NCBI GenBank assembly: GCA_964420035.1
Contig: CAYQQR010000010.1
Location: forward strand, 30,383-94,382
Direction: 5' to 3'
Origin: CAYQQR01 sp964420035
GTDB taxonomy: Bacteria; Bacteroidota; Bacteroidia; Bacteroidales; SM23-62
DNA length: 64,000 nucleotides
The position numbers and the translations under genes were made by a program. Below, piece by piece: positions 37,517 through 45,920 of the stretch; within the stretch, counting starts at the first letter, position 1, and each line of letters opens with the position of its first letter. Under the pieces are notes generated by a model that had not been told where the DNA came from, did not search any database, and worked only from the letters and a program-made list of their open reading frames with translations.

Positions 37517-38287
37517 TTATTGACAGGTATAACCGCCATCAATGACCAATTCACTACCCGTAAGGAACTTGGATTCATCCGAGGCCAGGTAAACGATCCC
37601 GTATGCAATGTCTTCCGGTTCCCCGACATGGCCGATGGGATGCAGGGAATCCAGCTTTTTCCTGAAATTTTCCACACCTTCTCCCGATTCTTTGGCCATA
37701 TCCTCAACCAGGGGGGTCCAGATAAAACCGGGATGGACAGAGTTAAAGCGGATATTATCCCTGGCATATTGAAGGGCATCCGACTTGGTCATTAATCTTA
37801 CCGCACCCTTGGATGCATGATAGGGAGGTATGTCCGCTGCCCCGATAATGCCGTAGATGGAGGAGAGATTGATGATGTTCCCGTAACCTTGTTCTTTCAT
37901 GTACTTAACTGCATGTTTTGTACAGAGGTATACCCCGTTAATATTAACATCGATAACTTTCTGCCATTCGTCTTTTTCAATCTCATGGGTGGGTTTATTC
38001 ACCCCGGAGATACCGGCATTATTTACAAGAACATCGATTTTGTCCCATTTTTCATGGACTTCGGAGAATACTTTTATTACTTCGTCTTCATCCGATACAT
38101 CCAGGTTCCAGTAAGCGGCAGTACCCTTATCGGATTCGATCTCGTCAACGATTGCCTTTCCTTCATCTTCAATGATGTCGGTTACAGCCAAATAGGCGCC
38201 TTCCCTGGCCATTTCGATGCAACTTGCTTTTCCAATTCCGCGTGATCCGCCGGTTACAATGATAACTTTATCTTTAAGTCTTTTCAT
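37517..38287 (-). CDS. Short-chain dehydrogenase/reductase (SDR)
   Basis: 256 residues, classical SDR length. Cofactor motif TGGSRGIG, structural NNAGISG, catalytic Ser in NLSSIYG and the YxxxK motif as YHASKG. The C-terminal signature GYTCQ follows DGG. These enzymes oxidise or reduce alcohols and sugars with NAD(P)H; the sequence is closest in pattern to glucose-1-dehydrogenase/3-oxoacyl reductase-like members. Substrate unknown. It leads the minus-strand group that runs into adk-like, fpg and polX. Confidence 0.92.
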   Translation of the reverse strand: MKRLKDKVIIVTGGSRGIGKASCIEMAREGAYLAVTDIIEDEGKAIVDEIESDKGTAAYWNLDVSDEDEVIKVFSEVHEKWDKIDVLVNNAGISGVNKPTHEIEKDEWQKVIDVNINGVYLCTKHAVKYMKEQGYGNIINLSSIYGIIGAADIPPYHASKGAVRLMTKSDALQYARDNIRFNSVHPGFIWTPLVEDMAKESGEGVENFRKKLDSLHPIGHVGEPEDIAYGIVYLASDESKFLTGSELVIDGGYTCQ

Positions 38288-38608
38288 GATCTTATAGGTT
38301 TATGAATGATTTGCATTTGTTGATTTCACGAATACTGTGCCACAGTAGAGTGAATAAGGCCAGGCAGGGATTAAGGCAATCCCCGGGGCTTTTTTTTGAG
38401 AAATACTGTAGACAAAGTGTAAAGATTATTCCACACCTGAAGATGGGATTTTTCATAACTTCCTTTAAGCGGAATTACCGGCTTATCTTCTGCTATTGCA
38501 TGGTTCAGGAGATATAATGTTCCTGACCAACATTATCGGCACAGTAATCCCTTTCAAATACCCGAACCTGAAAACCTTAAAACGTTAAATCCTTAAAACC
38601 TTATTCCC
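38288..38608. other. Intergenic gap with no recognisable gene
   Basis: This 321-bp stretch lies between divergent genes. I see no RNA gene, repeat array or credible frame. The last 30 bases before the next ATG are a run of degenerate CCTTAAA units (38573-38601), also found before genes near 33395 and 41810. Confidence 0.6.
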
Positions 38609-38998
38609 ATGACCTTTATTGAAGTTCTTATCACCGTTATTATCGCGGTTATTGTCGGAACCTTGTTTTATTACATTTTCAGATCCGCGGGTCCCTGGGG
38701 CACTTTCTGGAGTTTTTTGCTGATCCTGATACTGGCTGGTTTGGCCGCCGAAGCATGGATCACTCCTTTCGGACCGATACTCTGGGATGTTGCCTGGATT
38801 CCCACCTTGTTCGTGATCCTGTTGTTTGCCATATTGCTCACGGCAGCAGCACCCGGAAGGCGAACCCGTTACAGGAGGGCAGCGGAAGAAAGGGAACAAC
38901 CGGAGACCAGTGAGGCGACTATACTTGCGATAGGGGGATTATTCTGGATATTCATCATTTTCCTTCTGGTTGCTGCACTGTTTGGAATATTCCGCTAA
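38609..38998 (+). CDS. Small membrane protein of unknown function
   Basis: 129 residues with four hydrophobic spans (about 7-24, 33-48, 63-82, 108-127) and a charged cytoplasmic loop (RRTRYRRAAEEREQPETSE). I do not recognise a family. The gene stands alone between divergent and co-directional neighbours and ends 47 bp before purD. A membrane-stress or transport accessory role cannot be distinguished. Confidence 0.7.
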   Translation: MTFIEVLITVIIAVIVGTLFYYIFRSAGPWGTFWSFLLILILAGLAAEAWITPFGPILWDVAWIPTLFVILLFAILLTAAAPGRRTRYRRAAEEREQPETSEATILAIGGLFWIFIIFLLVAALFGIFR

Positions 38999-39045
38999 GG
39001 ACTGGATAACCGTTTCACAGATAAAAAAATACTAAATCAATTCTC

Positions 39046-40371
39046 ATGAAAAAGATCCTCTTACTTGGCCGTTGGGGAAAGACCCATGCACTGGCCAAAG
39101 CGATTGTTGAAAAGAGTCCGCAGAAGACAGAAGTGTATTGCTACATGGACAAGCCCAATACCGGTCTGGCGGCCATTGCCACCGACTATTTTTTGGGTGA
39201 CATGAAAGATAATCAGAAGATCATTGATTACGCGGCATCCAAAAAGGTTGATTTCGCCATTGCCGTACCGCACATGTCCCTGAGCAATGATATTTCTGTT
39301 GACATGGAAAAGCATGGGATCCCCTGTATCGGTCCGAACAAGATCTGCAGCAGGCTGGAGACCAGCAAGACATTTCTAAGGGAGATCCTGTCCGTAACCG
39401 ACCCGGATGCTTCCCCGGAATATAAAAAGTTCACTTCCCGGGAAGATGCCCTGGATCATGCCCGTGAGGTGGATTATGATTTTGCCGTAAAACCTGCCGG
39501 GGTAACGGAAGGTGACGGTGTAAAAGTCATAGGTATTCAGTTGAAAAACAAAGAGGAAGCCGAAGATTACATCGAGGAGATCTTCGATAAGAATATCGGG
39601 GGGATCCCCGAGGTTATCCTTGAAGAAAGACTGATCGGCAGGGAATATACCATACAGGCCTTTGTAAGCAAGCGTGCCCTTTTGGGTATGCCCGCCACTC
39701 GTGACTATAAGCTGCTTTATGAAGGAGAAAAAGGATTGAATACACCCGGCATGGGATCCATCAGCTTTGCCGACCATCTGCTTCCGTTTCTGTCTAAAGA
39801 TGAATACCAGCACTCTCTGGAGATCATGGCCCGGGTGGTCAAATATCTTGCAGAGGAATATGGGGCATTCTACCAGGGTTGCCTTTCCGGCCAGTTCATT
39901 AAAACCAAAGAGGGGATCAAAGTGATCGAATTCAATGTCCGTCCCGGTGATTCCGAGATCATGAATATTATTCCCATACTGAAAACGGATTTTGTGGAGA
40001 TCTGTGAGGCCATACTGGAAAATCGCCTGCTGGATCTGCAGATCGATTATGAACCCAAAGCAACGGTATGTAAGTATGTCGTAAAGGAAGGATTTCCAAA
40101 ACCCAAAGGGGATATGATCATTGACATCGATGAGGAAGCCATACGGAAAGCGGGAGCCGATCTGTTTTATTCCTGTTTTGCAGTGAAACAGAATGTTTAC
40201 AAACCCAGTCCGCGCGGCGTGGCGATTACGGCCAAGGGGGACACATTGCAGGAAGCTTATGAGCTGTGTGAAGAAATGCTGCAAAAACACATCAAGGGAG
40301 AACAGCTCTGGCACAGGAAAGATATCGGAACCGAAGACTTACTGAACATGTATAACTTAAAAGCATCATGA
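39046..40371 (+). CDS. purD: Phosphoribosylamine-glycine ligase (GAR synthetase)-like ATP-grasp enzyme
   Basis: 441 residues, close to the usual PurD length. The N-terminal Rossmann-type part begins MKKILLLGRWGKTHALA (GxGGREHA in standard PurD, here modified). The ATP-grasp core has DFAVKPAGVTEGDGVKV, EVILEERLIGREYT, GFPKPKGD and EFNVRPGDSE. It would make 5'-phosphoribosylglycinamide from phosphoribosylamine, glycine and ATP in purine synthesis. The altered N-terminal motif leaves open a PurD-like ligase with another substrate. Its stop overlaps the start of the next gene (ATGA), so an acetyltransferase is coupled to it, which is unusual for a housekeeping purD. Confidence 0.8.
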   Translation: MKKILLLGRWGKTHALAKAIVEKSPQKTEVYCYMDKPNTGLAAIATDYFLGDMKDNQKIIDYAASKKVDFAIAVPHMSLSNDISVDMEKHGIPCIGPNKICSRLETSKTFLREILSVTDPDASPEYKKFTSREDALDHAREVDYDFAVKPAGVTEGDGVKVIGIQLKNKEEAEDYIEEIFDKNIGGIPEVILEERLIGREYTIQAFVSKRALLGMPATRDYKLLYEGEKGLNTPGMGSISFADHLLPFLSKDEYQHSLEIMARVVKYLAEEYGAFYQGCLSGQFIKTKEGIKVIEFNVRPGDSEIMNIIPILKTDFVEICEAILENRLLDLQIDYEPKATVCKYVVKEGFPKPKGDMIIDIDEEAIRKAGADLFYSCFAVKQNVYKPSPRGVAITAKGDTLQEAYELCEEMLQKHIKGEQLWHRKDIGTEDLLNMYNLKAS

Positions 40372-40880
40372 TCGTTGTAAAATCCATAGACCCGGATGCC
40401 TACGCCGAAGTTCACCGGCTTGCAGGCCAGATCAGGGGGATCGTTCAGCACCCGGCACACCTCTACAAGATCATGTCGGATCATTTCGGGGACACTTTCT
40501 TTGTTGCCCGCGAGACCGAAGACGGGAAAGAGCCCATCCTGGGATTCATGATGGGCTTCATGTCCCAATCGATTCGGGGGCACCTGTTCGTCTGGCAGAT
40601 AGCCGTCACGGAAAAGGCCCATGGCAAAGGCATCGGTTCCAAATTGCTGGACCATAGCATTGATTATGCACGCGAAGCTTTGGATTGTAAGGCCGTAATG
40701 GCAACCGTGGAAACGGTGAATGCCGGTTCTCAAAGATTATTTGAGAAAAAAGGTTTTCAGATCGCTTCAGAACGTTTCAGGCAACCGGGACAGGAACTGA
40801 TCGTCAATAAAGGAAAAGAAGCGGTTGTGAATTATTATGGCAGCGGGACGGATCAGATCTTTTATCTTCTTGAATTATAA
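40368..40880 (+). CDS. GNAT-family N-acetyltransferase, EctA-like
   Basis: 170 residues. The acetyl-CoA-binding motif is VTEKAHGKGIGSKLLDHS, preceded by FVWQIAV. The arrangement HLFVWQIAVTEKAHGKGIGSKLL and ATVETVNAGSQRLFEKKGF resembles diaminobutyrate acetyltransferase (EctA). No ectB or ectC is nearby, so ectoine synthesis is not supported here. It overlaps the PurD-like gene by four bases and is followed 6 bp later by a DUF72 gene; the three form an operon. Substrate unknown. Confidence 0.85.
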   Translation: MIVVKSIDPDAYAEVHRLAGQIRGIVQHPAHLYKIMSDHFGDTFFVARETEDGKEPILGFMMGFMSQSIRGHLFVWQIAVTEKAHGKGIGSKLLDHSIDYAREALDCKAVMATVETVNAGSQRLFEKKGFQIASERFRQPGQELIVNKGKEAVVNYYGSGTDQIFYLLEL

Positions 40881-40886
40881 TGTGTC

Positions 40887-41648
40887 ATGACCAAAACAAA
40901 ATTTTATATAGGAACATCCGGTTATTCCTTCAACTGGGAACAGTTTGTCGAGGAAAAGCTTGCCAAAACCCATAAGCTCAGGAATTACAGCCGGTATTTC
41001 AACAGCGTTGAGGTCAACTATTCCTTTTACAGGCTACCCAGGGTGTCTACGGTTAAAAAATGGGCGGAGGAAACGACGGATGATTTCACCTTTTCCATGA
41101 AATTGTCGCGTTACATCACACATATCAGGAGAATGAAACAGGTAAAGACTGCCATCAAGGATTACCTGGATAAATACAGGCACCTGGGGAAAAAAGGCGG
41201 TCCTATCCTGATCCAGTTGCCGCCCAACCTTCAATTCGATGCCGGACTCCTGAGCGATTTCCTGCAGCTTATGAAGGAAGCCGGCGAAGACATGGAACTG
41301 CCTTCCCTGGATCTGGCCTTTGAGTTTCGTCATCCCAGCTGGTTCGATAAGGAAAAGGAAACCCTGAAGGCACTCTCTCGGTACGATGCCTGCTGGGTTT
41401 TCGGACATTCATCAAAATACCCCTGGCCCGGGGGGGAACCGCTGGGTTCCGACAAATTCGTTTACTTCAGGATGCACGGTCCCGGCAAACTTTTTGCTTC
41501 CGAGTATGGCGAGGAACGCCTGGCGGCATGGAGCGAGAAATTCAAGAAATACAAGGAACAAAGAGATGTCTACGTGTATTTTAACAACGACACCCATGGT
41601 TATGCGGCTAAGGATGCGTTTAAGCTGAAGGAGATACTGGGGGAGTGA
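40887..41648 (+). CDS. DUF72 (YecE-like) protein
   Basis: 253 residues of the DUF72 TIM-barrel type. Characteristic stretches are YIGTSGYSFNWEQF, YFNSVEVNYSFYRLP, KLSRYITHIRRM, LIQLPPNLQFD, FEFRHPSW and YFRMHGPG near the end, with YVYFNNDTHGYA. Function of the family is not established. No signal peptide is present, so it is cytoplasmic. It ends the purD-like operon; hairpin repeats follow. Confidence 0.92.
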   Translation: MTKTKFYIGTSGYSFNWEQFVEEKLAKTHKLRNYSRYFNSVEVNYSFYRLPRVSTVKKWAEETTDDFTFSMKLSRYITHIRRMKQVKTAIKDYLDKYRHLGKKGGPILIQLPPNLQFDAGLLSDFLQLMKEAGEDMELPSLDLAFEFRHPSWFDKEKETLKALSRYDACWVFGHSSKYPWPGGEPLGSDKFVYFRMHGPGKLFASEYGEERLAAWSEKFKKYKEQRDVYVYFNNDTHGYAAKDAFKLKEILGE

Positions 41649-41683
41649 TTTCCGCCTTCGGCTGTATTTCCGCTTCGCTGCTT

Positions 41684-41728
41684 CTCGTCCCGAAAATCTT
41701 AGCAGCTTTGCTGCTTTAGATTTTCGAG
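41684..41728. repeat. Intergenic palindromic repeat, copy 1
   Basis: A 45-bp block identical to 63780-63824. Its core (41691-41726) folds as CGAAAATCT ... AGCAGC-TTT-GCTGCT ... AGATTTTCG, a long stem with a small internal mismatch. It follows the DUF72 gene in a stretch (41649-41800) rich in further small palindromes such as CGCTTCGC and GGCTGCGCC. It could serve as a terminator or as a repetitive extragenic palindrome. Confidence 0.75.
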
Positions 41729-41854
41729 ATTCGCTTCGCTCATTGTAACTCGGCTGCGCCTGTAGCTCGCTGCGCTATAATTATGTCTCATTGAAACCTT
41801 AAATCCTTAAATCCTTTCCCCGCTTTTTCTTAAGTTTGATCCCATAATTTCACT

Positions 41855-42598
41855 ATGATAATGAGATATTTTCTTCTACTCCTGCTGCCCCTTCTGTTTT
41901 CTTGTACTTCCGAAAGCCTTCGTGAGGGAAAACTTGTACTTATCTCGAAAGACGGCGGCGACGATATTGCCGAATGGATCACTGAACTGGACACCGGGGT
42001 GGTTACGCAGGCATGTTACGGCTTCCCGGATGATTCGCTGGAGGTATGGCTTGAGCTTGCCTCGGGTATCATCATCGGGGGCGGAGAGGATGTGGATCCG
42101 GCGCTTTACGGTAAACCGGAATACCTCAGGCACTGCGGTGATATTGATATCTACCGGGACAGTCTTGAACTGGAAATGATTCGCTATGCCCTGAACAACA
42201 AAATACCCATCCTTGGCATTTGCCGTGGGCACCAGATCATCAATGTGGCCATGGGCGGGACCCTCATCCCGGATATCCCCACATTTCTATGGGGACGCGA
42301 CCATAGAAGTCTTAAAGACAGTGTTCACCTGATCATTATACAGAAGGATTCCTGGCTCGATCCTTTTTTCGAAGAAGATACCCTATGGGTGAACAGCAAA
42401 CATCACCAGGGTATCGACCGTTTGGCCGATGATCTTGTTGTTGCTGCCTGGTCGCCTGACAGCATCATTGAATCCATTGAAATCAGGGAAACTGTTGATC
42501 ATCCCTGTGTTCTGGGCGTTCAGTGGCATCCCGAGGACCTCAGGGATTCACTCAGCAGCATTTGTGGAACCTACTTCCTGGAACAGTTCCGGGAGTAA
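41855..42598 (+). CDS. Peptidase C26 / class I glutamine amidotransferase-like lipoprotein (gamma-glutamyl-GABA hydrolase-like)
   Basis: 247 residues with lipobox LLFSC (Cys17). The class I amidotransferase nucleophile is the Cys of GICRGHQ, and the His/Glu pair is in GVQWHPED. The GGGEDVDPALYG loop is typical of the PuuD/peptidase C26 group, which hydrolyses gamma-glutamyl amides. Export as a lipoprotein is unusual, since PuuD is cytoplasmic. A role in hydrolysing gamma-glutamyl compounds outside the cytoplasm is inferred. It converges with the DUF2891 gene with only 4 bp between stops. Confidence 0.88.
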   Translation: MIMRYFLLLLLPLLFSCTSESLREGKLVLISKDGGDDIAEWITELDTGVVTQACYGFPDDSLEVWLELASGIIIGGGEDVDPALYGKPEYLRHCGDIDIYRDSLELEMIRYALNNKIPILGICRGHQIINVAMGGTLIPDIPTFLWGRDHRSLKDSVHLIIIQKDSWLDPFFEEDTLWVNSKHHQGIDRLADDLVVAAWSPDSIIESIEIRETVDHPCVLGVQWHPEDLRDSLSSICGTYFLEQFRE

Positions 42599-42602
42599 GT
42601 TA

Positions 42603-43724
42603 TTATGGTTCCCCCTGTTCAAACAGGGCATAAACGGCAAAAGAGGCCAGCCAGTGTTCCCCTTCATAATTGCCGCCGGCGATGTAAGGCAGGGAAGCTT
42701 CCAGGTGTTCCTTGCCCAGTCTTTCGAGGTTCAGGGTGGGGTCTTCCAGCTTGTCTGCCATGCGGAAAAGGCACCAGGCCCGGCTCAGGTTCAGTCCGTC
42801 CAGGTGCACGATTTTTGGATCGCTCCGGTCGGTGACTTTGGCCGGTTCCAGTTCAAATCCCTGCCTGTCGAATATCCCGGGCAGGAAATCGTTGAGCCAC
42901 AGCCTGTATTCTCCCTCATCCAGGACCCGGGCCATCAGGTCGGCTTCCATCAGGCAGGGGGAAAGAAAGTCGAATCCCGAAGGTTCCCAGTTGATCGGAC
43001 AAGCCCGGTCGTTGATGTAGAAAGCCCTGGACTTTTCTTCTATCATCTGTTTCAGGCTGTCTTCACCGGTATGATCGGCATAATCCCAGGCAAAGGAAAA
43101 GCCGAAAGCCGTATTGGTATGCTCCCCCACCCGGATGGGATAGGGCAGGACCTCCAGAAACGAAAGATATTTCTGCACCAGGGAGTCGGCCAGGGACCTG
43201 AGGTTAGCGGATAATTCCCTCCCCAGGGGATCGTCCCAGGTTTCCAGTTCCAGTGCAAGCTTGAGCAGCCAGGCCCATCCATAGGTCCGTTCGAAGGTCT
43301 TGTTGCCCTCGGAATAAAAGAATTCCACTTCTTTACGAATATTTTCAGCACTGAGGTTCTGACTGAGTTTGGTTCGTATTTCTTCATCATCCGGTATTTC
43401 AGGAAATTCTTTCAGGAGTTTTACCAGGGTCCAGTGACCATGAACCGCGCTATGCCAGTCGAAGCAGCCATAAAAAGCGGGATGCTGGATCCGCGGCGGC
43501 ACCAGGCTGCTGTCGTCCACCAGCACATGACCGGGCTTGTAGGGATAAGGTTTCCGGATACAGTCCAGGGCCGGTTGGGCCAGGCCCGAAGCTTCATCCA
43601 GACTTATATCGATTGGCTCAAAGCTTACCTTTTCTGCATGTTTCTGGCAGGCCATTAGAATTAATAGAATGCTAAGCTGATAGATGACTGTTTTGATTTT
43701 TCTAAACATTTTCATTGATATCAT
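42603..43724 (-). CDS. DUF2891-family exported protein
   Basis: Up to 373 residues; three nearby ATGs (43724, 43715, 43709) all keep the lipoprotein signal with lipobox ILMAC. DUF2891 features include HPAFYGCFDWHSAVHGHW, ERTYGWAWLLKLALEL, GEHTNTAFGFSFAWDYA and EPSGFDFLSPCLMEADLM. The fold is probably an alpha-helical barrel, as suggested by the many Trp- and His-rich helices; the function is not known to me. It could act on carbohydrates, since related helical barrels do. The gene is isolated, with tandem repeats upstream. Confidence 0.88.
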   Translation of the reverse strand: MISMKMFRKIKTVIYQLSILLILMACQKHAEKVSFEPIDISLDEASGLAQPALDCIRKPYPYKPGHVLVDDSSLVPPRIQHPAFYGCFDWHSAVHGHWTLVKLLKEFPEIPDDEEIRTKLSQNLSAENIRKEVEFFYSEGNKTFERTYGWAWLLKLALELETWDDPLGRELSANLRSLADSLVQKYLSFLEVLPYPIRVGEHTNTAFGFSFAWDYADHTGEDSLKQMIEEKSRAFYINDRACPINWEPSGFDFLSPCLMEADLMARVLDEGEYRLWLNDFLPGIFDRQGFELEPAKVTDRSDPKIVHLDGLNLSRAWCLFRMADKLEDPTLNLERLGKEHLEASLPYIAGGNYEGEHWLASFAVYALFEQGEP

Positions 43725-43770
43725 TTCTTAAAACTATAAACGCTTACAAATATGTTTTCGGAAGGTTACA

Positions 43771-43825
43771 CAAAGATGCACAAAGGAGCTCAAAGATGCA
43801 CAAAGGAGCTCAAAGATGCACAAGG
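43771..43825. repeat. 20-bp direct tandem repeat (2.75 copies)
   Basis: The unit CAAAGATGCACAAAGGAGCT occurs twice in full without mismatch and a third time over 13 bases before diverging. It lies between the DUF2891 start and the DUF1801 pseudogene. Confidence 0.9.
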
Positions 43826-43907
43826 GAAATTCAACAGATTATAATCGCGAAGTACGCAAAGAAGGCGCTAAGAGGGCAAAGTCAGTAGGCAACCTCAGTA
43901 GGAGTAG

Positions 43908-43950
43908 CAATTGCATGACAATTGCATGACAATCGTATGACAATTGCACC
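43908..43950. repeat. 11-bp direct tandem repeat (about 3.8 copies)
   Basis: The unit CAATTGCATGA occurs twice exactly, then once with two changes (CAATCGTATGA), then in part as CAATTGCACC. The period is about one helical turn and each unit contains the palindrome CAATTG or its variant. The last partial copy touches the stop of the DUF1801 pseudogene. Confidence 0.85.
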
Positions 43951-44348
43951 TACTTTCCTATCGACTCGCTTATCAAGTCCCTCAGCACCCCCATATCAAC
44001 ATCCTCCAGCTTTTTGATATAAAGACAAGCTTTGCCGATCTTGTATTTTCCCAATTTATCGAGCAGGGGATCTTCCGGATTAATGTATCCTTTAAGATAG
44101 AGGGTCAGGTTTTGTTTTCCTGGGAAAAAACCCACTTCAAACCAATCGCCTTCTCTTCCTGAGGCATACTTGTAATGGTATTTTGAGAATCCAATGATGG
44201 GATCACCCCACATTTTAGGCTCTTCAGCGGTGATGTCTTTCATCAACTTCAGGATCGTAAAGGAATCCTTTTTCTACTTTTCATCTTCTATTCCTTCAAG
44301 ATATTTTATGACGTTTTCCCGGGTAGGTTGGGTTTTGTTTTAGGTCAT
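43950..44348 (-). pseudogene. DUF1801 gene with two in-frame stops
   Basis: Reading from an ATG at 44348 gives MT*NKTQPTRENVIKYLEGIEDEK*KKDSFTILKLMKDIT and then an intact DUF1801 remainder (EPKMWGDPIIGFSKYHYKYASGREGDW, KQNLTLYLKGY, LGKYKIGKACLYIKKLEDVDMGVLRDLI). The stops are TAA at 44342-44340 and TAG at 44276-44274; both would be Lys codons (AAA, AAG) after one base change. The frame is otherwise uninterrupted, so the decay is recent. An internal start near 44246 could still make a 98-residue C-terminal piece. DUF1801 proteins are small cytoplasmic proteins of unknown role. Confidence 0.8.
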
Positions 44349-44439
44349 GGTATGATTTTAATTGCTGTAAATTTATTGATAAAATCAGTGCTTCAAATTT
44401 AAAGACAGATAGCTTGTATTAAGATTTGAGATTTTTTCG

Positions 44440-44766
44440 ATGTATGAATTATCTATGAGCAGCATTTCAAGAATACCTGAAAGGTTAGGATTATACGAAG
44501 CCATTAAATACAGGAATTGTGCAACAATCAATGAATTACCATTTGAAGAAAGAAATTGGGGTTTGATCGTCCCCGAAAAGATATTGAATTATTATAAAAC
44601 TCAGGAATTCCCATATTTATATCCCGATGTCGATTGGGCGGATGAGATACTCAATGACTGGACTTACGGAAGTAAGTATAATATGAATGTTACCGAAGGT
44701 GCCCGGCTTATAAATTACTTTGGTTCGCTTTCCTATATGCATGAAGGAGACTCATCTACAAATTGA
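44440..44766 (+). pseudogene. Orphan fragment of a SusC/RagA transporter gene
   Basis: The 108-codon frame reads ISRIPERLGLYEAIKYRN, LNYYKTQEFPYLYPDVDWADEILND and GARLINYFGSLSYMHEGD, the segment just after the plug domain of SusC proteins. Both the signal-plug part and almost the whole barrel are missing. It ends overlapping the 3' end of the convergent URO-D-type gene by 15 bp. It is a remnant of a former polysaccharide locus, not a functional transporter. Confidence 0.75.
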
Positions 44767-45873
44767 ATGAATCTTATTATATACCTCCTGCTGGTTTTGG
44801 GGTGTCTTACAATAGGTGACAACAATGAGTTTCATTTCTTTATTCCACAGAGCACGCGTTGTTTCCTCCAAGACATCTATATTTCCCACCATTCTGGCAT
44901 TTAATACGATACCGGAACCGGACAGGTGCTTCCTGAAGGGGGATGCAGGATTTGGGGCAGGGTCCGTTTCTGCAGTAAAAGCTCCATCAACCATTTTTAA
45001 ACCTTCGATCTTGTTAAGCATACCTGCTTTGTCAGAGTAATTACCGCAAGAATGAAATACAGGTCCGCCAAATGCATTGCCAAGTTTGATAAATGATGGT
45101 GCCGCCAGGTTTAAATATGTATCTTCATCTATCATCACCACATTATCATCGCTCATACCAAAACCCTGAAAGGCTGTTGATGATGCAAATCCATGACCGG
45201 GTCTGACCAGGGCATTGCCTATCAGTTTCTTCTGTTCCCTGTAAAAATCGATTTCCAGCTCAGCCAGTACATCCAGGAATTTCAGTACTTTTTCGGGATC
45301 CAATATCATGGATGTAAGAAAATCGGAGGTTTCCACAATATTGGTTGCATTGTTGAAAGGGGATTGGATATCTCCCATGGAGACCGGTATTTTTCCTTGG
45401 GTCTGTTCTAAGAAATATTCTATCATATTCAGGGAATGACGGCCTTCCCCCGTTTCCTTAACAGGAATAAAATCATAATTCAAAGCTTCTTTGATGGTGG
45501 GAAAAGCAGGATGAACCGCGGGAGCCTGGCCGGGATTCCATATGTACTTCATCCCAAAGGCAGCCGCTACCACTCCAAGTCCGTACCAGGGTTCAAGAAA
45601 ATTGGGAATATCGGCCTTGTAATCCATGCTTTTCTTTAAGGCACCCAATTGCAACTCCAGGGACGATTTCATATCCCTGCAACCATAGGAAAAAACCTCT
45701 GCAACACGCATGCGTCGGTAGACCAATGCACCCTGATCGGCAACTGTGAAATCCCGGCATCGTTGGGTAAGCTCACGGTAGTATTCCACGTAAGCATCAA
45801 ACGGGAAATCTTTTGCTTTGATTGGTTTTACCGGTGTAGCCTGAACATCATTCTTTGTGTTATCAAATTTCAT
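44752..45873 (-). CDS. URO-D-fold methyltransferase-like protein (MtaA/MtbA-type), first copy
   Basis: 373 residues. The fold is that of uroporphyrinogen decarboxylase, but the decarboxylase signature is absent. A methyltransferase-type zinc site is visible as His274-Ser-Cys276 (FHSCGN) and Cys355 (VVTYC). Family members transfer methyl groups between corrinoid proteins and thiols or from methoxylated donors. Its position about 4 kb from a corrinoid protein and about 8.3 kb from a corrinoid activator supports a methyl-transfer role; a heme-pathway role is unlikely. The next gene on the same strand upstream is an MFS transporter, possibly for its substrate. Confidence 0.82.
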   Translation of the reverse strand: MKFDNTKNDVQATPVKPIKAKDFPFDAYVEYYRELTQRCRDFTVADQGALVYRRMRVAEVFSYGCRDMKSSLELQLGALKKSMDYKADIPNFLEPWYGLGVVAAAFGMKYIWNPGQAPAVHPAFPTIKEALNYDFIPVKETGEGRHSLNMIEYFLEQTQGKIPVSMGDIQSPFNNATNIVETSDFLTSMILDPEKVLKFLDVLAELEIDFYREQKKLIGNALVRPGHGFASSTAFQGFGMSDDNVVMIDEDTYLNLAAPSFIKLGNAFGGPVFHSCGNYSDKAGMLNKIEGLKMVDGAFTAETDPAPNPASPFRKHLSGSGIVLNARMVGNIDVLEETTRALWNKEMKLIVVTYCKTPQNQQEVYNKIHSICR

Positions 45874-45920
45874 GGATACTGTAGTTGTTTTGATGATATA
45901 TTTCTTTCAATTGTAAATAA

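Noticed and set aside
38302..38517. 71-codon plus-strand frame in the gap before the small membrane protein
   Set aside because: Composition is not protein-like, no ribosome-binding site is present and no family pattern is seen.
39376..40314. 312-codon minus-strand frame inside the PurD-like gene
   Set aside because: It is fully antisense to a well-supported ATP-grasp gene, and its residues show no family pattern.
40368..40880. Ectoine biosynthesis gene ectA
   Set aside because: The fold pattern is similar, but ectB and ectC are absent and the neighbours are PurD-like and DUF72.
43771..43950. CRISPR array
   Set aside because: The repeats are directly abutting without spacers and no cas genes are present.
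43950..44348. Stop-codon recoding in the DUF1801 gene
   Set aside because: Two different stop codons (TAA and TAG) are involved, all neighbouring genes use them as normal stops, and no recoding signal is seen; a pseudogene is simpler.
44752..45873. Heme-pathway uroporphyrinogen decarboxylase (HemE)
   Set aside because: The HemE signature is absent and a methyltransferase zinc site (HSC...C) is present; corrinoid genes are nearby.
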